A stretch of 64,000 nt of DNA, from contig JANQJW010000055.1 in the NCBI GenBank assembly GCA_028281445.1, positions 1-64,000 of the forward strand, written 5' to 3'. A program made the translations under genes and the position numbers. Positions within the stretch are counted from its first letter, which is position 1; each line of letters starts with the position of its first letter. This document shows, in pieces, positions 8,663 through 17,254 of this stretch. The notes beneath the pieces were generated by a model. That model saw nothing but the letters and a program-made list of their open reading frames with translations, made no database searches and was not told the origin of the DNA. This DNA comes from Planctomycetota bacterium. Its GTDB lineage: Bacteria > Planctomycetota > PLA2 > JAEUHO01.

Positions 8663-10554
8663 CACGACGGCATCTCCGGAACGGGCGGCAGGGTCAAGCG
8701 AAAGACGGTTTCCGATCGGTCCCACACGAGCTGGAGCTCGCCGTCCATGGCGCGCGCGAGATCGCGCGCCAGCGAGAGCCCGATGCCGACGCCGGCTGTC
8801 GTTTCCGACGCCTCGCCACGCTTGAAGCGCTCGAAGACCCGCACGCGGTCGACGCCGTGGATGCCGGGGCCGTCATCGCGCACCTCGACGAACTCGCGTC
8901 CTGCAACGACGCGCACGTTCTTGCCCCCGTGCTTCCACGCATTGCCGACGAGATTGGCGAGCACGCGGGACAGCCCCGTCGCATCGGCCAATCCGGTGCA
9001 CTCACCGTTCGCAGACTCCGCTACGATCGAGCGGCCTTGTTTGTCGGCCAGGATTCGGTACGGCGCGATCGCCTCGTGCGCCGCCGCCGCGAGATCGACC
9101 GGTCCGGGCTCCAGTCGGCGCGTGCCGCTCTCCAACGCGGAGAAGTCGAGGAGCCCGTCGACGAGGGACGCGAGCCGCTGCCCCTCGGCCTGCACGACCT
9201 GCGCGTGCGCCGTCTTGCGTTCTTCGTCCTGCGCCGGATCGAGCAGGAGCTCGCTGTGGAGCAGAACGCTCGTCAGAGGCGTACGTACCTCGTGCGTGAC
9301 GTTGGCGATGAAGTCGTCTCGCAGGCGGCGCGCGGCGTGCTCGCGGGCCATGGCCCGCCGTGCGAGCAGCAACCCGAGCACGCTCACGCCGAACAGCCCG
9401 ATGACGCCGATCGTGACCAACCACCGCCGCGTGCGCATGGACGAGAGCACGGCATCGGCCTCGACGTGCGCGAGCCACACGGTGTGCCGACCGCCACTCG
9501 GCCAGTGGACGTCGGTCATGCGGCCGATCTCGACGCCGTCCCTCATGGAGGAGGGCAAGGGTCGGTCCTGCGCGTAGAGCACGCCGGCGTCCACGTCGAC
9601 AGGAAGCGCGCGGAGCCGGGCCTGCAGCCGCTCCTGGAATACCCGCTTGAGGCTTCCCGTGGCGATGTAGGTCCGGAGCCGGGCACCGCCAGCGACGTCG
9701 TGTTCGAAGGGAATGCCCCACTGCTCGTTCGTGTCGAACGGCGCGAACGACTGGCCCGAGAGCAGCTCGGCGAATCGCCGCCGCTCTTCCGTCGTCAGCG
9801 GCGTGGTCGCGAGGGCGGCATCGCGCCACAGACGTGCGAGGCGTTCCTTGTAGCGCGGTTCCCGCCTCGCGGCGTCGAACCAGAGCAGGAGCGCGGTGCG
9901 CCCGACGCGTGCGAGCACTGCCACGGGCCACGCGTCGTCCAAGCGGCGCGCCTCTTCGACAGGCGAGGCCCCTGCACGCACCAGTAGCCGTGCCATCTCG
10001 ACGTCCGCTACCGCGCGACGAAGTGCGGTGGAGAAGCCCGCACGCGCGCGCGTCCAGATCGTGATGGCGCCGTCGAGGCCCTCGTCGCCGTAGTAGCGCC
10101 GGTCCGCCTCGCGCCGAAGCGCCTCCAGGAGGTCGTCGCTCGTGCCAGACGTCAGGTCCGGCGCCGTGTCGCGCGGGCGGTACGCCTTCCAGTACACGGG
10201 ACGCCCCTGCGCGTCGATCAAGCGGACCCTGCGTGTTACCAGGTCAAGCGGCAGGAAGTCCACCGACGTGCTGGCGATGTGGCTGAGTGCCTGATGCGTT
10301 TCGAGCAGCGGCAGGTCCCGTGCGAGCAGCTCGGCACGCGCCGCAAGAATGCCGTCGATCTCACGCTCGAGCTGCCTGCCTGCCACGGGCAGCGTGATGA
10401 GCAGTCGACTCGCCGAGTCGAGGTCGGTGCGGAGCCGCAGGCTCTCCGCAGACTCGAACGCGTCGGCCGCCTGGAAGCCCATCCATGCAAGGATGCCGGT
10501 CGGCACGAGCACGAGGGCGAAGAGCAGCCACGTGATGGAGCGGGTCGATCGCAC
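8662..10554 (-). CDS. Membrane sensor histidine kinase
   Basis: A 630-residue sensor kinase paired with the downstream regulator. TM1 spans residues 8-27 and a large extracytoplasmic region 28-375 has no recognised domain. TM2 at 376-399 is followed directly by HisKA with the phospho-acceptor His near residue 420 (NVTHEVRTPLTS). The HATPase_c domain shows an N box (LVGNAWKHGGKN, about 536), a G1 box (VRDDGPGIHG, about 561) and a G2 box (GVGIGLSLARDLARAM, about 590). The start is a GTG preceded by a G-rich stretch and is less certain than the rest. There is no obvious HAMP linker between TM2 and HisKA. The stop overlaps the regulator start as ATGA. Confidence 0.93.
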   Translation of the reverse strand: MRSTRSITWLLFALVLVPTGILAWMGFQAADAFESAESLRLRTDLDSASRLLITLPVAGRQLEREIDGILAARAELLARDLPLLETHQALSHIASTSVDFLPLDLVTRRVRLIDAQGRPVYWKAYRPRDTAPDLTSGTSDDLLEALRREADRRYYGDEGLDGAITIWTRARAGFSTALRRAVADVEMARLLVRAGASPVEEARRLDDAWPVAVLARVGRTALLLWFDAARREPRYKERLARLWRDAALATTPLTTEERRRFAELLSGQSFAPFDTNEQWGIPFEHDVAGGARLRTYIATGSLKRVFQERLQARLRALPVDVDAGVLYAQDRPLPSSMRDGVEIGRMTDVHWPSGGRHTVWLAHVEADAVLSSMRTRRWLVTIGVIGLFGVSVLGLLLARRAMAREHAARRLRDDFIANVTHEVRTPLTSVLLHSELLLDPAQDEERKTAHAQVVQAEGQRLASLVDGLLDFSALESGTRRLEPGPVDLAAAAHEAIAPYRILADKQGRSIVAESANGECTGLADATGLSRVLANLVGNAWKHGGKNVRVVAGREFVEVRDDGPGIHGVDRVRVFERFKRGEASETTAGVGIGLSLARDLARAMDGELQLVWDRSETVFRLTLPPVPEMPS

Positions 10555-10634
10555 CCGCCCACGGTCCGCAGCGCGGCCCCGGCCGTTGCTAGATCCGTGT
10601 CAGAAACACCCCAACGGGATGTGGCTTACGGGCC

Positions 10635-11537
10635 TCACCCGCCGCCGAACGGATTGCTGAACCCGTAAGGCACAGCCTGCGGCGCCTGCCGCTGCGGCGC
10701 GCGCTGGACGGGCGCTTGTCGCGGCGCCTGGGCCGGACGCTGCGCCGGGCGAGCGGGCGTGTAGCGGGGCGTGGGTGCGGCGCGGCGCGGGGCCGGGGTC
10801 CGGGCGCGCGCGTGCGTGCCGTAGCGGAGCGGCGTACCGAAGTTGCCGGTCCAATACTGGCCGGCGCGGCTGAAGCCGGCTTCCGTCAAGTCGCCATCGA
10901 GCAGGATCGCGCGGTGGCCGCTGCTGTTCATCCAGCCCTCGACGACGGACGCGGTCGTCCGGTAGCCCCACGCCACGACCTCGGCGTACGCCGAACCGTG
11001 GTAACCGGCCTGCGCGATGCGCTGCGAGAGCTTGGCGCGCTTTGGATCAGGCGATCCGTGGCCCATGTACCCGTGGCGTTGCTGCTCGAGGCTGTGGTCC
11101 CGAGCCGCGATGTAGAGACGGTCGTTGAAGCGCAAGGGCCGCAGGCCGTGGCGAGCGCGGATTCCGTTCACATGGCGCAGGACTTCCATCTCTTCGCCCG
11201 TCGCCGGTCCGCTCTGCTGCTGCGGAGCCGGCGGCGGGAAGGTGTTGGCGGTGCTCGGCGGTCGCTGTGCCGGCTGCTGGACCTGGGGCGGGGCGTACGG
11301 CGCCTGTTGCTGCGGACGGGGCGCGTACTGCTGCCGCGGTGCGTACCTCGGGGCGCACTGCTGCGGAGGGCAGCACTGGCGCGGGGGCGTACACGGGTTC
11401 GGGCAGTAGTCCTGGCGGATGCCGCCGACGCACGGGCTGCGGTCCCAGAAGTCGGAGCCGGACGAGCAGCCGCCGACGAAGGGAAGAACGACCAGGAGGC
11501 CGAGGGCCCCGACGATGAGGTGGGTTCGGTTGATCAC
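10635..11537 (-). CDS. CAP/SCP-domain lipoprotein
   Basis: A 300-residue lipoprotein. The hydrophobic leader ends in a lipobox (PFVGGC, Cys at about 24). A Cys/Pro/Gln-rich linker at 30-110 follows, then a CAP (SCP/PR-1-like) domain at about 115-235, then another Pro/Gln/Arg-rich tail. CAP hallmarks seen are VNGIRARHGLRPL, AARDHSLEQQRHGYMGH, YAEVVAWGY and the GWMNSSGHRAILL block. The His and Glu positions expected in the CAP cavity are therefore present. Bacterial CAP proteins are secreted and mostly uncharacterised. The start is a GTG without a clear Shine-Dalgarno, chosen because the signal peptide begins there. The unusually Cys-rich linker could form disulfides or bind metal, which is an inference. 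Confidence 0.9.
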   Translation of the reverse strand: MINRTHLIVGALGLLVVLPFVGGCSSGSDFWDRSPCVGGIRQDYCPNPCTPPRQCCPPQQCAPRYAPRQQYAPRPQQQAPYAPPQVQQPAQRPPSTANTFPPPAPQQQSGPATGEEMEVLRHVNGIRARHGLRPLRFNDRLYIAARDHSLEQQRHGYMGHGSPDPKRAKLSQRIAQAGYHGSAYAEVVAWGYRTTASVVEGWMNSSGHRAILLDGDLTEAGFSRAGQYWTGNFGTPLRYGTHARARTPAPRRAAPTPRYTPARPAQRPAQAPRQAPVQRAPQRQAPQAVPYGFSNPFGGG

Positions 11538-11631
11538 GGCGAGGCGGAAGGTCGGTCCGGTTCGCGGGCCCCTTGAGGAACGCCAGGGCGCCTCTTCAGA
11601 GATCTGAGGATCGAACGGTGTTGTTCGGCTC

Positions 11632-11690
11632 CGGGTGCTGGGAACGAGAACGGGCTCGGGAACGAGTTCTGGGTGCTGGGTTCTGAGAGC
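11632..11690. repeat. Family B palindromic element, partial copy
   Basis: An intergenic stretch built of GGGTGCTGGG and GGGAACGAG units (CGGGCTCGGGAACGAG, then TTCTGGGTGCTGGG). It closely resembles the right arm of the larger element at 18804-18934. It ends seven bases before the stop codon of the STAS gene. The rest of the 11538-11696 gap shows nothing else I recognise. Confidence 0.7.
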
Positions 11691-11696
11691 CGACGG

Positions 11697-12038
11697 CTAG
11701 AGCAGTGCTCGCGCACCTTCTTCGTCCGCCGCCGTCTGGAACCGCTCCTGGAGACCGGCACGCTCCAGCAGTCGCTGGATCACGCGACGCAGGCCGCAGA
11801 GCACCAGGGAACCCCCGCGATCCTCCACCCGCGACCCCAGGCGGATGAGGGAACCCGTCGACGCGCTGTCCATGAACTGCAGATGTGTCATGTCCACGAT
11901 GAAGTCCTGCGCGCCGTGATCGAGCGCCCCGGACGCCTCGTCGTCGAGGCGGCTGACCGTCTCGAGCCGCGCTTCCCCGCGCAGCTCGAGGATGCAGAGG
12001 GAACCGTCCCGGCGCGTGCTGACCTCGAGTCCCGTCAT
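11697..12038 (-). CDS. STAS-domain anti-sigma factor antagonist
   Basis: A 113-residue single-domain STAS protein of the SpoIIAA/RsbV type. The strand-helix pattern is typical, and the signature region reads VDMTHLQFMDSASTGSLIRL, in which DSAS corresponds to the loop carrying the regulatory phospho-serine. Such proteins bind an anti-sigma kinase when unphosphorylated and so release a sigma factor. The ATG at 12038 follows a strong G-rich Shine-Dalgarno (GGGGGGAG). It lies 28 bases after the LeuA-like gene, so the two may be cotranscribed. The matching kinase and sigma factor are not in the window. The SpoIIE-type phosphatase at the left edge is a possible partner. Confidence 0.92.
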   Translation of the reverse strand: MTGLEVSTRRDGSLCILELRGEARLETVSRLDDEASGALDHGAQDFIVDMTHLQFMDSASTGSLIRLGSRVEDRGGSLVLCGLRRVIQRLLERAGLQERFQTAADEEGARALL

Positions 12039-12066
12039 GCTCCCCCCTTCTAGCGCGCCCGGCGCG

Positions 12067-13326
12067 TCAGGCCGGCTGGCCGGCCTCCTTGGCAAGGCCG
12101 TGCAGCACATCGTCCGCAAGGACGCGATCGCTGTTTTTCGCCGCTTCGAACAGACGATCCACCCGCTCCTCGCTCGCCTCGTAGCCGTTGTGCTCGAGCC
12201 ACCAGACGACGTTGGACTTGCCGCTCATCGGCCCGACGGCGATGCGCTGCGCCAGACCGAAGTCGTCGGCGGGCACGCCCGAGTACACGCGGTTGGCGAG
12301 GTAGTTGTCGCCGCGCCGCAGCGCCTTGATCACGGCCGCGGCGTGCACGCCCGTCCCCGTCTCGAAGGCGTCGTTGCCGACGACCGGGTAGTTGAACGGG
12401 ATCGGCACGTCGAGGTACTTCGACACGGCCTGCGCGTACGCCATGAGGCCGGTGAGATCGCGGTCCGGGGCGAGGTACCCCAGGAGCTTCAGGTTGACGA
12501 GCAGCTGATCCATCGGGCAGTTGCCGGCGCGCTCGCCGACGCCCAGGCCGGCCGCATGAAGGCGGTCGGCACCCGCCTCGTAGGCGGCGATGGTGTTGAT
12601 CACCGCCAGCCCGCGGTCCTGGTGGCCGTGCCAGTCGATCTGCACGTCCTCCTTGCCGCGCGCCTTGGCGAGCTTGCGCACGAAGGTGACGAGCGCGCGC
12701 ACGCCGTCGGGCGTGACGTGTCCGCACGTGTCGCAGAGCACGAGGCGCTGCGCGCCCATGTCCAGCGCCTGGCCGTAGAGGGCTTCGACCACGTCCGGCG
12801 AGGCACGCGTCGTGTCCTCGGTGACGTACATGATCGGCATGTCGTTCTCGTTGCAGTACTCCATGGCTGCTGCGCTTGTCTTCAGCAGGTGATCGACGTC
12901 CCAGTTCTCGACCTCCATCCGAATCGGGCTGGAGCCGATGAACATCGCGACCTCGATCTTGATGCCGACGTCCTGCGAGATGCCGACCACAGGCTCGATG
13001 TCCTGACGCAGCGTCCGGGCCGCGCAGTTGGGCAGGATGTTCATGCCCTGGTCGCTGATCTCCTGCGCGAGTCGCTTCGCCGTGGCGACCACGTGCGGCC
13101 CGGCGCCGGGCAGGCCGATGTTGACCGACTCCATGCCGAGCTTGTTCATGCAGTGGAGCAGCTCGACCATCTCGTCGATGTTGGGATGCCGCACCGAAGC
13201 GCTCTGCAGCCCGTCGCGCATCGTCTCGTCGTCGACCTGGGCGGAGGCCCGGCCCTCGTAGGGCTCGGTCTCGTGCACGTTCCAGTCGTAGATGAGGTCC
13301 GATCCGTTGCCTTGCGGGTCCGTCAT
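12067..13326 (-). CDS. LeuA-like HMGL-family acyl transferase
   Basis: A 419-residue enzyme of the HMGL-like TIM-barrel family that includes 2-isopropylmalate, homocitrate and citramalate synthases, which condense acetyl-CoA with a 2-oxoacid. Visible features are the catalytic DETMRDGLQS near residue 33, the metal-binding HGHQDRGLAV (two His retained; most relatives read H-x-HND), and GVGERAGNCPMDQL. The C-terminal regulatory LeuA dimer domain is absent, the protein being about 100 residues shorter than classical LeuA. It is therefore probably not leucine-inhibited and may use another substrate. The ATG at 13326 has AGGAGA four bases upstream. It diverges from aspartate kinase across 147 bases. 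Confidence 0.85.
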   Translation of the reverse strand: MTDPQGNGSDLIYDWNVHETEPYEGRASAQVDDETMRDGLQSASVRHPNIDEMVELLHCMNKLGMESVNIGLPGAGPHVVATAKRLAQEISDQGMNILPNCAARTLRQDIEPVVGISQDVGIKIEVAMFIGSSPIRMEVENWDVDHLLKTSAAAMEYCNENDMPIMYVTEDTTRASPDVVEALYGQALDMGAQRLVLCDTCGHVTPDGVRALVTFVRKLAKARGKEDVQIDWHGHQDRGLAVINTIAAYEAGADRLHAAGLGVGERAGNCPMDQLLVNLKLLGYLAPDRDLTGLMAYAQAVSKYLDVPIPFNYPVVGNDAFETGTGVHAAAVIKALRRGDNYLANRVYSGVPADDFGLAQRIAVGPMSGKSNVVWWLEHNGYEASEERVDRLFEAAKNSDRVLADDVLHGLAKEAGQPA

Positions 13327-13473
13327 GATGTCTCCTGAACGGCAGCCGAGATTCCACGTTTCATTCTATCGAAGTCCGTTGCCCCCCGCGATGCGGGCCG
13401 GAGCCCCGGGACCGGATAACTACGCCACTGCACGCATGCGTGGTACTCCATCGTCGTAGGAGGAGCCCATCCC
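13327..13473. promoter_or_regulatory. Divergent intergenic region, LeuA-like gene and aspartate kinase
   Basis: A 147-base gap between divergent genes that must hold both promoters. The segment near 13355-13375 (TTCATTCTATCGAAG) is the most AT-rich part. No clear -35/-10 pair, attenuator or riboswitch fold is convincing by eye. A short palindrome ACGCATGCGT lies near 13431-13440. Confidence 0.45.
13458..13465 (+). promoter_or_regulatory. Shine-Dalgarno of aspartate kinase
   Basis: AGGAGGAG lies eight bases before the GTG at 13474. The spacing favours this GTG over the in-frame ATG three codons later, which would have a 17-base spacer. Confidence 0.75.
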
Positions 13474-14793
13474 GTGCTGGTGATGAAGTTCGGTGGCACG
13501 TCCCTCGGGGACCGGGAGCGGATCGACACCGTCGTCTCGCTCATCCGCGGTCGCCTGCGCCGCAAGCCGGTCGTGGTGTGCTCCGCGCACGCCGGGGTCA
13601 CGGACCTCCTGCTCGACGGTGCGCGCAAGGCCGCGGACGGCAAGCCCGACCTCACGGCCATCCGCAGGCGCGAGCACGAGCTGCTTACGTCGCTCAAGCT
13701 CAAGCCCAGCCTCGTGGAGGCGGACCTCGAACGCCTCGACCAGATGTTCCGCGGTCTGGCGCTCCTCGGCGAGCTCACGCCGCGCAGCCTCGACCAGGTG
13801 GCCGCGTTCGGCGAACGCATGTCGGTGAAGGCGATTGCCGCCGTGCTCCGGCGGCGGCGCATCCCCGCCACACCCGTGGAGGCCGACGAAGCGGGGCTGG
13901 TCACGGATGGGCGCTTCCTGCGCGCGCGGCCGCTGCCCGAGGCGTACACGAACCTCGGACGTGCGCTGCGAAGGGTGAAGGGCGTGCCCGTCGTCACGGG
14001 CTTCATCGGACGCGACAAGGACGGAAACGTCACAACACTGGGTCGCTCCGGTTCCGACTACACCGCCACGATCCTCGGCCGCGCGATCGCCGCCGAGGAG
14101 GTCGAGATCTGGACGGACGTGAGCGGAGTGCTCACGGCCGACCCGCGCATCGTGCCTTCAGCGAAACCGGTCGAGCGGTTGACCTATGCCGAGGCCAGTG
14201 AGCTCGCCTACTACGGCGCCAAGGTGATCCACCCGGCGACGATCCAGCCCGCCGTCGAGAAGGGCATACCGGTCCGGATCCTCAACACGATGGATCCCGA
14301 CGCCGAGGGCACGGTGATCGCGCCGGCGCGCGGACGCCGCGGCGGGCCGCGCGTGACGAGCATCGCGAGCAAGCGCGGCATCCGCCTCGTGAACATCGTG
14401 TCCGGGCGCATGCTCGGGCAGTCCGGCTTCATGGCGAAGGTGTTCGATGCGTTCAAGCGCCACGACGTCGCCGTGGACCTCATCGCAACGAGCGAGGTCT
14501 CCATCACGGTGTCCGTCGACGACGCGGAAGGACTACCTGCGGTCGTCGACGAGCTGCGCGCCTACAGCAAGGTGACGGTCACGGACGACGCATCGCTGGT
14601 CGCGGTCATCGGCGAGCGCATGAAGACGGCCGGCGCCGGCCTTGCCGGCGAGATCTTCCGCGCCGTGGGCGCGGCCAAGGTGCCGATCCAGGCCATCTCC
14701 TACGGCGCGACGAAGACGAACCTCCAGATCGTCGTCCCGCAGGGGCGCGAGCGCGACACGGTGCGCGCGCTGCACGCGGTGTTGTTCGAGTAG
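13474..14793 (+). CDS. lysC: Aspartate kinase
   Basis: A 439-residue monofunctional aspartate kinase, which phosphorylates aspartate to start lysine, threonine and methionine synthesis in the cytoplasm. The N-terminal amino-acid kinase domain begins with MKFGGTSLGDRERI and contains VVCSAHAGVTDLLLDG, TLGRSGSDYTA and VEIWTDVSGVLTADPR. Two C-terminal ACT domains (about 305-370 and 385-439) are the usual feedback sites for lysine or threonine. ACT strands such as VDLIATSEVSITVSVDD and IQAISYGATKTNLQIVV are clear. The GTG start is supported by the Shine-Dalgarno. The gene stands alone, divergent from a LeuA-like gene and followed by a repeat pair. Confidence 0.97.
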   Translation: MLVMKFGGTSLGDRERIDTVVSLIRGRLRRKPVVVCSAHAGVTDLLLDGARKAADGKPDLTAIRRREHELLTSLKLKPSLVEADLERLDQMFRGLALLGELTPRSLDQVAAFGERMSVKAIAAVLRRRRIPATPVEADEAGLVTDGRFLRARPLPEAYTNLGRALRRVKGVPVVTGFIGRDKDGNVTTLGRSGSDYTATILGRAIAAEEVEIWTDVSGVLTADPRIVPSAKPVERLTYAEASELAYYGAKVIHPATIQPAVEKGIPVRILNTMDPDAEGTVIAPARGRRGGPRVTSIASKRGIRLVNIVSGRMLGQSGFMAKVFDAFKRHDVAVDLIATSEVSITVSVDDAEGLPAVVDELRAYSKVTVTDDASLVAVIGERMKTAGAGLAGEIFRAVGAAKVPIQAISYGATKTNLQIVVPQGRERDTVRALHAVLFE

Positions 14794-14845
14794 ATCGGAG
14801 TCGACGTTCCGATCTCGCATTGCGCAGCGCGATCACACGGAACCT

Positions 14846-14915
14846 GTAGGGGAGGGCCTTGTGCCCTCCCGCGATCACCGGCGGTCGCGGACGGGCACAA
14901 GGCCCGTCCCTACAG
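14846..14915. repeat. Palindromic repeat pair (family A, units 3-4)
   Basis: Unit 3 (14846-14870) reads GTAGGGGAGGGC-CTTGT-GCCCTCCC. Unit 4 (14890-14915) is inverted, with GACGGGC-ACAAG-GCCCGTC then CCTAC. It fills the space between the 3' ends of the convergent aspartate kinase and SUMF1-like genes, so the hairpins would lie in both transcripts. Confidence 0.85.
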
Positions 14916-14938
14916 CCTAAGGACGAACGAGCGCGCGC

Positions 14939-17128
14939 CTACTTCGTCGCGAGCTTGAGCGCACTCCGCCCGATGCGGACGAGCGACTCGAGGTGCAGCC
15001 CGCCCTCGGGCGGGACGGTACGGCCCTCGCGGCGACCGTTGTGAAGCAGGACCGCGGCCACGACGTCGTCCTCGCGGCAGTACCTGCGATGCAGGCTCGT
15101 GCGTCCGTCCTCACCGGCCGGATCCAGCAGCACGGTGATGCCGTCCCAGAGCCAGCTCTGCGAGTCGGCCTTCAGACGCTCGGCGAGTACTTCGTGCTCC
15201 TCGAGGCTGCCGTCGTCGTCCATGTAGGGATCGCGCACGAGCACGACGCCGACGTGGACACCCTTCGCTGCCAGCCGGCGGTGGATGCCGTGCGCCGCCT
15301 GCAGTGTCTGCTTGCCCTCGGGCGACGCGAGATCGGCGAACACGAGCAGCCATGTGCCCTCGCCGATGGAATCGGCCTGATCCGGCTCCGTCACGTCGAC
15401 GATGCGCGCAAGCTCGTTGGCACCGGGGAACGCCTCGTAGGGAGGCGGCTCGGGCAGGTCCGTCTGCGGCGCAACGGGCGGACGCATCGCCACCGTGGGC
15501 GGCTCGATGGGCAGCGGCTGCTGTTGGGGCTTCTCTTCCTGGTTCACGAGAACGGCCACCAGGCCGCCGACCAGCAGCAGGCCTGCCGTCAGCAGGATCC
15601 AGAGATAGGGCGGGATGCGCGTGCGATCCGTACCCGTCATGCCCGGCACCGTGCTGGCCGCGGGCGGCGCGGATCGCGAGGACGTCTCCGTAGTAGCGGC
15701 GCGTTCGCGCGGCGCAGGCTCTGCGACCGGCTCGGGCGGCGGAGCGGATGCCTCGCCCGTCGCGGGTCCGGGATCCGGCAGCACGCCGGGCGGGCGCAGC
15801 GTCGGCGGGGCGGGCTGCTCCCCGACATGTACGCGATCGTCCGCCTGGGCGGTGGCCGCCTCCGGATCGGGCTCGGGCGGCGTCGGTACGACCACGCGCT
15901 CTTCGCGCGCCGGCGTCTCCGGCGCATGCAGCGCCACGGCAATCCCGCGCTTGGGCGCGATCAGGTCCTCGGCCCGCACCTCGGCAGTGTGCGTGCGCAG
16001 GCGCGGGAGGTCGACGATGAGGTCGCGGCGCTCGACCGACCACTCGCTCGGAGCGACCCGCTCACACGGCCCCCGGCGCTCGTCGATGGCGGCGCCGACG
16101 CGCTCCAGCGGAACTTCGCGCCGCGCGCCCGGCGCGTCTCCGTCGCGCGGCGCTGCGCGCTCCACGCAGCGGAAGCCGATGGTTCCGTTGCAGGCGTCGG
16201 GCTTCGTCGCGAAGCGGAAGTAGGTCTTCGCGTACAGCGCGAAGTCGTACCAGGAGCCGCCGCGCACGACGACGCCGCCGCCCGGCGCCGGGGAGTGCGT
16301 GATCTCCCACGCGTTGCCGACCATGTCCTGCACGCCGTCGGGCGAGAGGTTGCCGGCGTGGAGGTCCACGGGCACCGTCATCTTGAGACCGACGCGCGCC
16401 GTGTTCGCGCCGCTCAGGTCCTGGTCGTTGCCCCACGGGTAGACGCGGCCGTCCGTGCCGCGCGCCGCGCGCTCCCACTCGTCCTCGAACGGCAGGTCCT
16501 TGCCCACCCACTGGGCGTAGGCCAGCGCGTCGAAGTAGTCGACGCCGACGACCGGGTGATCGGCCAGCTCGGGCGCAAAGCGTCCGTCGACCCAGTACGC
16601 GGGCGTCCGGTGGCCGGCCGCAGCGACGAACGCGGCGTACGCCTCGTTGGTGACCGGGTGCTTGTCGATCTTGAAGGCGGGCAGCTCGCGGGACTTCTTG
16701 TTCTCGCCGTACAGGAAGCTGCCTGCGGGGATCTCGACCTGCCGGACGGCGGCGTCTTCGTGGGCCGCGGCGTCCGCCTCGGCGGCCTCGACCTCGGCCG
16801 GGGTCTCGAAGCGCTCCGGCCTGAGCGTCGAGAGCTTCGGCGGGAGGCTCGCGCGCCGCGCGCCGCCGCCGGCCGCCTTGCGCGGCTTGGGCTGGGCCGG
16901 GGCTGCCTCGGCCTCGGCGTCCTTGCGCAGGGCCCGCACCGGCTCGAGCTTGGGACGCCCGGCCAGGGCGCCGGACTTGTCGAGGCGCAGCGGGCCGTGC
17001 TCGCGCAGCATCTCCTCGGAACCGGCGCCGCGCGCACTCGCGGGCAGGCCTCCCAGGGCGCGCGCGACCTCTTCCTTGCTGCGGGTCGCGGGCTCGGCGG
17101 CTTCGTCTTCGGGGGTCTTCTCGATCAC
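14939..17128 (-). CDS. SUMF1-like domain, membrane anchor and thioredoxin-like end
   Basis: A 729-residue multidomain protein. Residues 1-125 are charged and low in complexity. Residues 128-326 form a formylglycine-generating-enzyme-like (SUMF1) domain: VEIPAGSFLYGE, HPVTNEAYAAFV, WERAARGTDGRVYPWG, VQDMVGNAWE, RGGSWYD and GFRCVE. A Pro/Glu-rich linker leads to one TM helix (506-527), and 575-729 look like a thioredoxin-fold domain without a CxxC motif. The cysteine of the FGE active-site segment (YRxRC in true enzymes) is replaced by YFRFAT, so real formylglycine activity is unlikely. The domain may be structural or ligand-binding. The start is a GTG with a weak ribosome site. If anchored as predicted, the SUMF1-like part faces one side of the membrane and the thioredoxin-like part the other. 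Confidence 0.82.
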   Translation of the reverse strand: MIEKTPEDEAAEPATRSKEEVARALGGLPASARGAGSEEMLREHGPLRLDKSGALAGRPKLEPVRALRKDAEAEAAPAQPKPRKAAGGGARRASLPPKLSTLRPERFETPAEVEAAEADAAAHEDAAVRQVEIPAGSFLYGENKKSRELPAFKIDKHPVTNEAYAAFVAAAGHRTPAYWVDGRFAPELADHPVVGVDYFDALAYAQWVGKDLPFEDEWERAARGTDGRVYPWGNDQDLSGANTARVGLKMTVPVDLHAGNLSPDGVQDMVGNAWEITHSPAPGGGVVVRGGSWYDFALYAKTYFRFATKPDACNGTIGFRCVERAAPRDGDAPGARREVPLERVGAAIDERRGPCERVAPSEWSVERRDLIVDLPRLRTHTAEVRAEDLIAPKRGIAVALHAPETPAREERVVVPTPPEPDPEAATAQADDRVHVGEQPAPPTLRPPGVLPDPGPATGEASAPPPEPVAEPAPRERAATTETSSRSAPPAASTVPGMTGTDRTRIPPYLWILLTAGLLLVGGLVAVLVNQEEKPQQQPLPIEPPTVAMRPPVAPQTDLPEPPPYEAFPGANELARIVDVTEPDQADSIGEGTWLLVFADLASPEGKQTLQAAHGIHRRLAAKGVHVGVVLVRDPYMDDDGSLEEHEVLAERLKADSQSWLWDGITVLLDPAGEDGRTSLHRRYCREDDVVAAVLLHNGRREGRTVPPEGGLHLESLVRIGRSALKLATK

Positions 17129-17180
17129 GGCCGGAGTCTAGATCCGGTCACCCCCAGCGCGGACGCCGCAGGTAGGCGCG

Positions 17181-17254
17181 GGGGCACACAAGGTGCCACC
17201 CTACAGCAACCTGCGTGCGCACGCCCTTGGGCTGTAGGGAGGGGCCGCCCCTAC
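17181..17254. repeat. Palindromic repeat pair (family A, units 5-6)
   Basis: Unit 5 (17181-17204) has GGCAC-ACAAG-GTGCC followed by CCTAC and is somewhat decayed. Unit 6 (17234-17254) is a shortened form, GTAGGGAGGGGC then CGCCCCTAC, that has lost the CTTGT loop. The CTA at 17251-17253 within unit 6 is the stop codon of the lipoprotein gene read on the minus strand. Confidence 0.75.

Noticed and set aside
14939..17128. Active sulfatase-modifying (formylglycine-generating) enzyme
   Set aside because: The active-site cysteine segment is altered to YFRFAT, and no sulfatase gene is in the window.
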